A DNA stretch of 6,824 bases from Bacillota bacterium (GTDB taxonomy: Bacteria > Bacillota > Sulfobacillia > Thermaerobacterales > Thermaerobacteraceae): contig QGUQ01000103.1 in the NCBI GenBank assembly GCA_003242195.1, positions 1-6,824 of the forward strand. Reading direction: 5' to 3'. The notes under the pieces were generated by a model that ran no database searches, had not been told where the DNA came from, and saw only the letters and a list, made by a program, of their open reading frames with translations. The position numbers were made by a program, and so were the translations under genes. Below, in pieces: positions 1 to 5,170 of the stretch (position 1 is the first letter of the stretch; the number at the start of each line of letters is the position of its first letter).

Positions 1-409
1 CGGCGCTCCTCCTCTCCCGGCCGGCGGCCAGCCGGGCCCGCGGCCCCCCTTCCCGTTCCTCCGCGCAGGCCACGCAGTACGGCGTGGCCGGCAGCGCCTC
101 CAACCGCTCCCGGGGAATGGGGCGCCCGCAGCGCTGGCAATAGCCGTACGTGCCCTCCTCGATGCGGGCCAGGGCACCGTCCACGTCCGCCAGCGCCTTC
201 TGCAGGTCCCGCCGACGCGACAGGTCCTTGCCGCGCTCGAAGGTCTCGCTGCCCAGGTCCGCAGGGTGATTGTCGTAGGCCGATAGTTCGCCCGTGGCCT
301 CCCGCAGCGCCTGGCGGGCGAGCCCGCCGCCGTCCCGCAGGTCGCCGGCGAGGCGTCGCCGTTCCTCCAGCAGCCTCCGCCGGAAGTACTCGCGCATTTC
401 CGGGTGCAA
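1..409 (-). CDS. YteA/YlyA-family DksA/TraR-like C4 zinc-finger protein (3' end off the window)
   Basis: The frame is open from 409 to the left edge, giving 136 visible codons and no stop, so the C-terminus lies outside. Residues 1-40 are a charged helical segment. Residues 46-63 read DNHPADLGSETFERGKDL, the signature block of YteA-type proteins, followed by a second helix. An intact zinc finger follows with Cys91, Cys94, Cys112 and Cys115 (CX2C-X17-CX2C) around RERLEALPATPYC. DksA/TraR relatives bind RNA polymerase through its secondary channel; B. subtilis YlyA is linked to sporulation-stage transcription. A regulatory role here is inference from the family. TTG at 409 is preferred over the in-frame ATG at 397 because a GGAGG lies 10 nt upstream of the TTG and the N-terminus (HPEMREYFRRRLLEER) fits the family start. 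DUF5665 lies directly upstream. In many Firmicutes the next gene downstream would be lspA, which cannot be seen here. Confidence 0.93.
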   Translation of the reverse strand, partial: MHPEMREYFRRRLLEERRRLAGDLRDGGGLARQALREATGELSAYDNHPADLGSETFERGKDLSRRRDLQKALADVDGALARIEEGTYGYCQRCGRPIPRERLEALPATPYCVACAEEREGGPRARLAAGRERRSA

Positions 410-419
410 CGGTCCATCT

Positions 420-424
420 CCTCC
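420..424 (-). promoter_or_regulatory. Shine-Dalgarno of the YteA-family gene
   Basis: GGAGG on the minus strand lies 10 nt before the TTG at 409. It is about 22 nt from the alternative ATG at 397, too far for that start, so it favours TTG initiation. An out-of-frame ATG at 417 lies between the site and the TTG. Confidence 0.7.
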
Positions 425-521
425 CTGAGTGGCATGTCCGGTGACGCTCCGGTCCCCCTCCCGCCCGCTGCCGTCACCCGAACCGGCGGGCCTCCGGGCG
501 CACGGGCCTGCGTCCGGGCCG

Positions 522-1109
522 TCACGGGGTGGGCGGGGCGCCGCCCGGTCCCGGTGGCCCGCTGTCCAGTTCCGTGCGCACGATCCGGAGCAGGTCGGCG
601 ATCAGGTTGCCGATGAAGGGCAGGTTGAGCTCCACCGCCCGCTGCAGCGCCAGCAGCACCAGGGCGCCCAGCAGCGTGAAACCCACGGCAGCCCCGAGGC
701 CGCGGGCGATGCCGGCCAGGAAGTTCAACCAGAAGAGGCGGCCGGGATGGCGGAAGAGCTCCACGTATTCGGCCATGCCCAGGCGCTGCCAGCGCCAGCT
801 CAGGTCATCCAGCCGGCGCAACACGCGGCGCAGCAGCGACCGCACGCCCGCCTGTCCCCGGACCGCCCGGCGGGAGGCGACGGCGCGCTCCACCGGCCCC
901 CATTGCCCTTCCGGTCGGAAGCGCGCGGGCCCGAAGGACCCGGCGACCGGACCACCCAGGAGGGGGCGAGCTTCCACGGCCGTCACCCGACCGGATCCGC
1001 CCGCCGGCGCGGGGACGCCGCCCCACCGGGCGACGCCCTCCCGGCGCCGCGCCAGCCGGTAGATCGGGTGCACCGGTAGCCGTCGACCCCGCCGGCAGCC
1101 AGCCTGCAC
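522..1109 (-). CDS. DUF5665 domain small membrane protein with long N-terminal part
   Basis: The C-terminal third (residues about 89-182 of a 195-residue frame) matches DUF5665 as I know it: an amphipathic helix (RSLLRRVLRRLDDL), then AEYVELFRHPGRLFWLNFL, AGIARGLGAAVGFTLLGAL as a hydrophobic membrane segment, and LNLPFIGNLIADLLRIV. The function of DUF5665 is not known; it is probably a small inner-membrane protein. The tail after residue 182 is Gly/Pro-rich. Typical DUF5665 proteins are about 90-110 residues, which would fit the GTG at 845. However, codons from about 1073 down to 845 still have mostly G or C at the third position, so translation may start at GTG 1073 or GTG 1109; neither has a strong Shine-Dalgarno. 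The start is therefore uncertain and the full frame is given. A terminator upstream (1189-1221) separates it from fbp, implying its own promoter, for which I found no convincing match. It precedes the YteA-family gene by 112 nt and may be co-transcribed with it. Confidence 0.78.
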   Translation of the reverse strand: MQAGCRRGRRLPVHPIYRLARRREGVARWGGVPAPAGGSGRVTAVEARPLLGGPVAGSFGPARFRPEGQWGPVERAVASRRAVRGQAGVRSLLRRVLRRLDDLSWRWQRLGMAEYVELFRHPGRLFWLNFLAGIARGLGAAVGFTLLGALVLLALQRAVELNLPFIGNLIADLLRIVRTELDSGPPGPGGAPPTP

Positions 1110-1188
1110 GCTCCATCGCCCCCGCTGGCCGGGCGCCTCCCGGCCTCGACGACCTGTGCTTCAGGTGTAGCCTCCCCCGCACGGGGCG

Positions 1189-1221
1189 AAAAAAGCGCCC
1201 CCCGGTGCTGCCGGGGGGCGC
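1189..1221 (-). terminator. Rho-independent terminator of the fbp transcript
   Basis: The minus strand shows a perfect 11-bp GC stem (1211-1221 pairing with 1195-1205) around the 5-nt loop at 1206-1210. Six T residues (1194-1189) follow immediately. It begins 38 nt after the fbp stop. The plus strand has no T-tract on the other side, so the signal acts in one direction only. It ends the fbp transcript and isolates the DUF5665/YteA pair. Confidence 0.93.
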
Positions 1222-1259
1222 GGTACCGTCCGGTTGCCCTTGACCGTCGGAGCCCTGGG

Positions 1260-2372
1260 TCAGGACGCGTCGGCCACCACGCGGAACTCATCGTCCAGGC
1301 GGCGCAGGCGCGCCACGATGCCGCCGTATTCCAGTTCGGAGATGGGCAGCATCGCCGGCTGGAAGAACCCCTGGCGCCGCATCTCCATCGCCTTGCGCAC
1401 GATCTGGTGCCGGATGGGCTCCCAGACGGGGTCGGCGAAGAGGTCCACGGGCCCGGTCAAGACGCCGTCCCGCATGGAAAAGCCCAGGGCGGTAACCATC
1501 GGGTGGCAGAAGAAGGTGCTGGCCGGCGTGTTGACGGGAACCGGCAACAACGGCAGGTTATGGCTACCCCGCGTGTCGCCGGCCACGAAGGCGCCAATGG
1601 CGAAGGGCGGCCCGAGTTCCTCCGTGGCCGGGAAGATCTTCTGCACCCGCACGATGGCGACCGGGTCGTCCTTGCCCACGTAACGGCCCGCGATCTGGCG
1701 CAAGCGCGTGGTGCTGACGGCGGCCGCCTGTTCGTCCGGATACTTCCGGGACCAGATGGACGCGATGACGTAGCGATGGGTGTCCCGCAACAGGGCGGCG
1801 ATGTCGTACAGGCGTTCCGGCGCTTCCAGCTCGATGATCCGGTCGCCGTCGGTGTGCTCGACATCCATGATCCGGAAGCGGAAGCCTGCGTGCAAGTCCT
1901 CGGAGAGCAGGAGCCCCGGCGAGTACATGGGGTCGGCGAAGGCCAGGTACAGCGGCAGATTGAAGGCGCCGGGCTCCGTCTTGTCGGCGGCAAGGATCAT
2001 CAGCGATTCGTTGGGCCGCTCCTTGAGGCGGAGCTCCGCCACCTGGGGGCCTAGCCCGCGCATGTTGCCGGAGAAGGCGTCCTTGAGCAAGTCCTGGCCC
2101 GCCCCGTACAGGCCCTGGCGCTGGGCCACGTCGGTACCGGCCCGGAATGCCTCCCAGGCCAGGCGATGGATGGCCTCGTCACCCAGGGGGCGGTCGTGGG
2201 TCATGAGGATCGAGATGTCGTCGCCGCAGTAGAACACCCGCGTGTCGATGAGCAGCTTGCCCCTCTCGGCCTCGACCCGCTCCCGTACCGCAGCCAGGAG
2301 TTCGTCACTGGGCTGCGTGTGCCCGCCCACGCTGCCCACGTCGGCCTTGATCACGCTCACCGTGACGTTCAT
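1260..2372 (-). CDS. fbp: Fructose-1,6-bisphosphate aldolase/phosphatase (FBPase class V)
   Basis: This 370-residue protein matches the bifunctional enzyme of archaea and thermophilic bacteria. It condenses glyceraldehyde-3-phosphate with dihydroxyacetone phosphate and then dephosphorylates the fructose-1,6-bisphosphate to fructose-6-phosphate, making gluconeogenesis effectively one-way. It is cytoplasmic and Mg-dependent. Visible landmarks are SVIKADVGSVGGH (Asp11, His18), YCGDD (Asp51-Asp52), GAGQDLLKDAFSGN (Gln93), AADKTEPGAFN (Asp130, Lys131), RYVGKDDP (Tyr231, Lys234, Asp235, Asp236) and ELEYGG (Tyr349). The Tyr-x-x-Lys pair corresponds to the Tyr and Schiff-base Lys of characterised enzymes (about 229 and 232 in Sulfolobus numbering, from memory). 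All expected catalytic residues seem present and the length is normal. ATG 2372 is chosen over ATG 2387 because the latter sits on the ribosome binding site and the family begins close to VSVIKADVG. It is 151 nt downstream of the amidohydrolase and is followed by a strong terminator, so it may be monocistronic or the last gene of a longer transcript. Confidence 0.96.
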   Translation of the reverse strand: MNVTVSVIKADVGSVGGHTQPSDELLAAVRERVEAERGKLLIDTRVFYCGDDISILMTHDRPLGDEAIHRLAWEAFRAGTDVAQRQGLYGAGQDLLKDAFSGNMRGLGPQVAELRLKERPNESLMILAADKTEPGAFNLPLYLAFADPMYSPGLLLSEDLHAGFRFRIMDVEHTDGDRIIELEAPERLYDIAALLRDTHRYVIASIWSRKYPDEQAAAVSTTRLRQIAGRYVGKDDPVAIVRVQKIFPATEELGPPFAIGAFVAGDTRGSHNLPLLPVPVNTPASTFFCHPMVTALGFSMRDGVLTGPVDLFADPVWEPIRHQIVRKAMEMRRQGFFQPAMLPISELEYGGIVARLRRLDDEFRVVADAS

Positions 2373-2380
2373 CCCGAAAA

Positions 2381-2385
2381 CCTCC
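2381..2385 (-). promoter_or_regulatory. Shine-Dalgarno that fixes the fbp start
   Basis: GGAGG lies 8 nt upstream of the ATG at 2372. The upstream in-frame ATG at 2387 immediately precedes this motif (ATGGAGG), and no good ribosome binding site was seen before it, so translation most likely begins at 2372. Confidence 0.8.
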
Positions 2386-2428
2386 ATGCGAGAGATCTGG
2401 GAAGGAGCCAGACCGACAGGCGCCGCAC

Positions 2429-2464
2429 AATTGGTATTATTCGCCAGAGAGGATCGAGATCCTG
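2429..2464 (-). promoter_or_regulatory. Candidate fbp promoter region with AT-rich -10-like element and inverted repeat
   Basis: The 151-nt gap before fbp contains an AT-rich patch that stands out from the GC-rich surroundings. AATAAT at 2441-2436 matches the -10 consensus at five of six bases and sits about 63 nt before the start codon. No recognisable -35 hexamer lies at 16-18 nt spacing. A perfect inverted repeat, GGATC-TC-GATCC (2451-2462), covers the place where the -35 would be and could be an operator. This is inference only. Confidence 0.35.
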
Positions 2465-2523
2465 CCCGCTGGACCGCCGCGGCGGAACGGGCCCGTAGCC
2501 GGTGAGGCCGCGCCCGCCCCTCC

Positions 2524-4188
2524 TCAGCCAGCGGCGTGGACGGGTTGCCCCCCCACGAAGGTGTACAGGACCGGGATGGCGGCGATCTCGGCGGGCGGCA
2601 CGCGCCACGGGTCGGCGGCCAGGACCACGGCGTCGGCCGCGGCGCCCGGGCACAGCGTGCCCAGCCAGCCTTCAGCGCCTGCGCCGAAAGCGGAGCCGGC
2701 GGTGTAGGCCGCCACGGCCTGCCCTACGGTCAGCCGCTGTTCGGGGTGCCAGCCGCCCGGGGGATGGCCGCGGAGGTCGTCTCGGGTCACGGCCGCCTGG
2801 ATGCCCTCCAGCGGGGCCATGGGCTCGACGGGCGCATCCGACCCCGCCGAAACGGCCACGCCTGCATCCACGAGGGCGCGCCAGGCGTAGGCCAGCCGGC
2901 TCCGCTGGGGACCCAGCCGGGCCTCCACGAAGGCCAGGTCGGACACCAGGAATCGGGGCTGGATCTCGGCCACCACGCCCAGCTCCGCCATCCGCCGGGG
3001 GTGCTCCGGTCGCAACACCTGGGCGTGTAGCACCCGGTGGCGCAACCGCACCGGCGGCCCCTGGCCCGCCCCGGCGGCGCGGGCAGCGGCCAGGGCAGCC
3101 AGCGCCTCGTCCACCGCCCGGTCACCGATGGCGTGGATGGCCACCTGGAAGCCGGCCGCCTGCGCCTCCCGCACCCGGCGGGCCAGCTCGCCGGGCGGGT
3201 AGTGAAGCATGCCCCTCTCGTCGGGACCACCGTCGGCGTAGGGCTCGCTGAGGGCCGCGGTTCGCCCGCCCAGGGACCCGTCGGCGAAGAACTTGATGGA
3301 GCCGATGCGCAGCCACTCGTCGCCGCGCCCGGTGGGCCCGGCGGTGCGGGCGTCCTCCAGCGCCTCCACCGACACGTCCACCACCGCCCGGATCGGCCGG
3401 CCCCGCCGCCGGGCCGCCCGGTACAGGGCGAGGACCCGCGGCAGGTCGCCGGGCCGGAAGACGTCGTGGGTATGCACCGCGGTGACACCGACGGCGTGGG
3501 CCCGGGCGATGGCTTCCTCCAGAGCAGCCAACCGCTCCTCCGGCCCCGGCTCGGGCCGGGCGGCGGCCACGACGTCGATGGCCCGCTCGCGCAGCAGGCC
3601 GGTCGGCTCCCCCGTCGCCGGGTCGCGATCGCAGCGGCCACCCTCGGGGTCGGGGGTGTCCCGGCCCACCCCGGCCGCCGCCAGGGCGGCGCTATTGGCC
3701 ACGGCCACGTGCCCGCACACCCGCCGCAGGAGGACGGGGTTCCGGGGGGCCGCCCGGTCCAACAACCACCGGTCCGGCCAGGCGGGCGGGTCGAAGCGGG
3801 ACTGGTCCCATCCGAACCCCTCGATCCAGGCGCCGGCTGGCAGGCGGGCGGCCCGTTCCGCCACCCGGCGGGCCAGCTCAGCCGGCGATCGCACCCCCCG
3901 CAGGTCCAGCTGGGCGGCCTGCTCCGCCAGCCAGAGCAGGTGACAGTGGCCGTCCACGAAGCCGGGCAGCACCACCGCGTCCGGTGGCAGGACGACCACC
4001 TCCGCCCCGGGGTGCGCCTCCTCCCGGACCGCGTCGGGTTCGCCCACCGCTGCCACGCGCCCATCGCGGAACAGGACTGCCCCGGCGGCCACGGGGGCAT
4101 CACCGGGGCAGGGGATCACACGCCCGATCAGGAGGATCTCCGAACTGCCGCGGAGGCCGGCAACGCCCCGGCCCGCCGGCCGGCTCAC
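2524..4188 (-). CDS. YtcJ-like metal-dependent amidohydrolase (amidohydrolase family 3)
   Basis: This 554-residue protein carries the amidohydrolase-3 landmarks in order: an N-terminal beta-sandwich start (ILLIGRVIPCPG), LPGFVDGHCHL with metal ligands His81 and His83, WIEGFGWDQ, SIKFFADGSLGGRTAAL with Lys299, VAIHAIGDRAVDEAL with His352, RHRVLHAQ with His388, AGSDAPVEP with Asp451, and a closing beta-strand region with DAVVLAADPW. Relatives hydrolyse amide or N-formyl bonds in the cytoplasm (for example N-substituted formamide deformylase), but the substrate cannot be read from sequence. Length is typical. The usual RIEHAQ block reads RVLHAQ, losing its Glu. GTG 4188 is chosen because it overlaps the racemase stop (GTGA) and has GGAGG 4 nt upstream; the frame is open up to 4527, but that part overlaps the racemase and is Arg/Gly/Pro-rich shadow sequence. 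Coupling to the racemase suggests a shared pathway. Confidence 0.92.
   Translation of the reverse strand: MSRPAGRGVAGLRGSSEILLIGRVIPCPGDAPVAAGAVLFRDGRVAAVGEPDAVREEAHPGAEVVVLPPDAVVLPGFVDGHCHLLWLAEQAAQLDLRGVRSPAELARRVAERAARLPAGAWIEGFGWDQSRFDPPAWPDRWLLDRAAPRNPVLLRRVCGHVAVANSAALAAAGVGRDTPDPEGGRCDRDPATGEPTGLLRERAIDVVAAARPEPGPEERLAALEEAIARAHAVGVTAVHTHDVFRPGDLPRVLALYRAARRRGRPIRAVVDVSVEALEDARTAGPTGRGDEWLRIGSIKFFADGSLGGRTAALSEPYADGGPDERGMLHYPPGELARRVREAQAAGFQVAIHAIGDRAVDEALAALAAARAAGAGQGPPVRLRHRVLHAQVLRPEHPRRMAELGVVAEIQPRFLVSDLAFVEARLGPQRSRLAYAWRALVDAGVAVSAGSDAPVEPMAPLEGIQAAVTRDDLRGHPPGGWHPEQRLTVGQAVAAYTAGSAFGAGAEGWLGTLCPGAAADAVVLAADPWRVPPAEIAAIPVLYTFVGGQPVHAAG
4185..4188 (-). other. GTGA stop/start overlap (translational coupling)
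   Basis: The racemase TGA (4187-4185) shares bases with the amidohydrolase GTG (4188-4186). GGAGG at 4197-4193, inside the last racemase codons, serves as the ribosome binding site. The arrangement indicates one mRNA and likely re-initiation by ribosomes finishing the racemase. Confidence 0.8.
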
Positions 4189-5063
4189 GAAGCCTCCCCG
4201 GCGCGCCCGCGGGCGCCGGGACGGGGACCGGTCTCTGGCGGCAGGCCGTTGCGCAGGGAGGAATCGGTGGAACCGGGGGAGCCGGCCGCGCCCGCGTCGG
4301 TGCCTTCCCGCCACCCGGCCGCCCCGCCCCCGCCGGTGTCGACGCCCAGCACCTCCCGAAGGGCGGCCCGGGCCAGGATCTCGGCGGGGTCGGTCCGCGG
4401 CACGGGGGAGGCCCCGGGACGCAGGACGATGGGCAGTTCGGTGCAGCCGGCGATGAGGGCCTGGGCGCCCCGCTCCACCAGGTGATGCCCCGCCGCGAGC
4501 AGTCGCGACCGGGAGGGAGCGTAGCACCCCGCCTTGATGCCCTCGGGACCGAAGATGCTCTTGGTGACCAGCTCCTGAACGTCCGGCTCCGGCACGATGA
4601 CCTCGATCCCCACCTCGGCCAGGGACCGGTGATACAAGCCGCTTTCCACCGTCAACTCGGTGGCCAGCAGTCCGACCCGCCTGGGGACCGGCGCACCCTC
4701 GTCGCGACCGGCCGCCAGGACCCGCGCCACCTCCCGCATGATGTGGAGGATGGGCACGGGCGACGCCGCCTGCAGGCGATCGTAATAGACGTGGGCGGTG
4801 TTGCAGGGGATGAGGATCAGGTCGGCACCGATGCGGACGAGGTTGTGGATCCCGGCCACCATGGCCGGCACCGGATCGGGCCCCTGGCCACGGAGGTAGG
4901 CGGTCCGGTCGGGGATCTTGGGGTTGCTATCGATGACCACGCGCACGTGATCCTGGTCCACCCGCGCCGGGGTGGCACGGACGATCTTGGCGAAGAGGTC
5001 GACGGTGGCCTCGGGGCCCATGCCCCCGAGGATTCCGATGGTCTTACCGCCTGACGATTCCAT
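4185..5063 (-). CDS. Aspartate/glutamate racemase family protein
   Basis: This 292-residue protein begins TIGILGGMGPEATVDLF, the hallmark N-terminus of the aspartate racemase (RacD/YgeA-like) branch of the Asp/Glu/hydantoin racemase superfamily. These PLP-independent enzymes use two cysteines as acid/base to invert the alpha carbon. Both are present: Cys87 in IPCNTAH and Cys207 in AGCTELPIVL, so it should be a true two-base racemase; Asp or Glu is the likely but unproven substrate. D-amino acids could feed the cell wall or be degraded. The catalytic fold ends near residue 242, and residues 243-292 form a Gly/Ala/Pro/Ser-rich tail unlike the usual family end at about 230-240. ATG 5063 is chosen because GGAGG lies 10 nt upstream and the family motif starts right after it; the TTG at 5102 lacks a ribosome site. 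It lies 107 nt after ileS and is coupled to the amidohydrolase. Confidence 0.93.
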   Translation of the reverse strand: MESSGGKTIGILGGMGPEATVDLFAKIVRATPARVDQDHVRVVIDSNPKIPDRTAYLRGQGPDPVPAMVAGIHNLVRIGADLILIPCNTAHVYYDRLQAASPVPILHIMREVARVLAAGRDEGAPVPRRVGLLATELTVESGLYHRSLAEVGIEVIVPEPDVQELVTKSIFGPEGIKAGCYAPSRSRLLAAGHHLVERGAQALIAGCTELPIVLRPGASPVPRTDPAEILARAALREVLGVDTGGGGAAGWREGTDAGAAGSPGSTDSSLRNGLPPETGPRPGARGRAGEAS

Positions 5064-5073
5064 ATCGATCGGG

Positions 5074-5078
5074 CCTCC
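5074..5078 (-). promoter_or_regulatory. Shine-Dalgarno of the racemase gene
   Basis: GGAGG lies 10 nt before the ATG at 5063. The upstream in-frame TTG at 5102 has no comparable site, so the shorter start is preferred. Confidence 0.7.
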
Positions 5079-5111
5079 GGCGCTGGATTGATGGCGCAAC
5101 AATTCGGCAGT

Positions 5112-5144
5112 GGGGCGGGCGCTCCTTTTCCCGGCGCCCGCCCC
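5112..5144 (-). terminator. Strong hairpin between ileS and racemase, possible terminator without U-tract
   Basis: There is a perfect 11-bp stem (5134-5144 pairing with 5112-5122) around an 11-nt loop rich in A and G on the minus strand. It starts 26 nt after the ileS stop, where a terminator would be expected. The bases that follow (ACTGCCGAATTG) contain no T-run, so efficient intrinsic termination is doubtful. It could instead be a partial terminator, an mRNA 3'-end stabiliser or a processing site. Confidence 0.5.
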
Positions 5145-5170
5145 TATCCCCCATCATACTCCCGACCGGC

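Noticed and set aside
429..1079. Plus-strand open frame of 216 codons
   Set aside because: It is antisense to the DUF5665 gene, and its composition is that of a shadow frame with no recognisable domain.
805..1182. 125-codon minus-strand frame overlapping the DUF5665 region
   Set aside because: It is very rich in Gly/Arg/Pro/Ala with no domain, and the competing frame carries the clear DUF5665 sequence and better third-position composition.
2474..2485. Perfect 12-bp GC palindrome after the amidohydrolase as a terminator
   Set aside because: It has no loop and no T-tract on either strand, so it cannot be a standard intrinsic terminator and is likely chance in GC-rich sequence.
2369..2653. 94-codon minus-strand frame ending in an ATGA overlap with fbp, including a possible 19-codon leader from an internal GTG
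   Set aside because: The upstream part is a shadow of the amidohydrolase. The portion in the gap uses unusual codons such as ATA twice, has no ribosome site, and looks like no known leader peptide.
3037..4485. Long open frame on the plus strand (482 codons)
   Set aside because: It is antisense to the amidohydrolase and racemase, has no recognisable motif, and is explained by the scarcity of stop codons in GC-rich DNA.
4189..4527. Open N-terminal extension of the amidohydrolase frame (113 codons)
   Set aside because: It overlaps the well-supported racemase in another frame, is dominated by Arg/Gly/Pro/Ala, and lies before a good GTG start with coupling to the racemase stop.
5153..5158. TATGAT on the minus strand just after ileS as a promoter -10 for the racemase
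   Set aside because: No -35 element at proper spacing was found, and a strong hairpin would lie between it and the gene.
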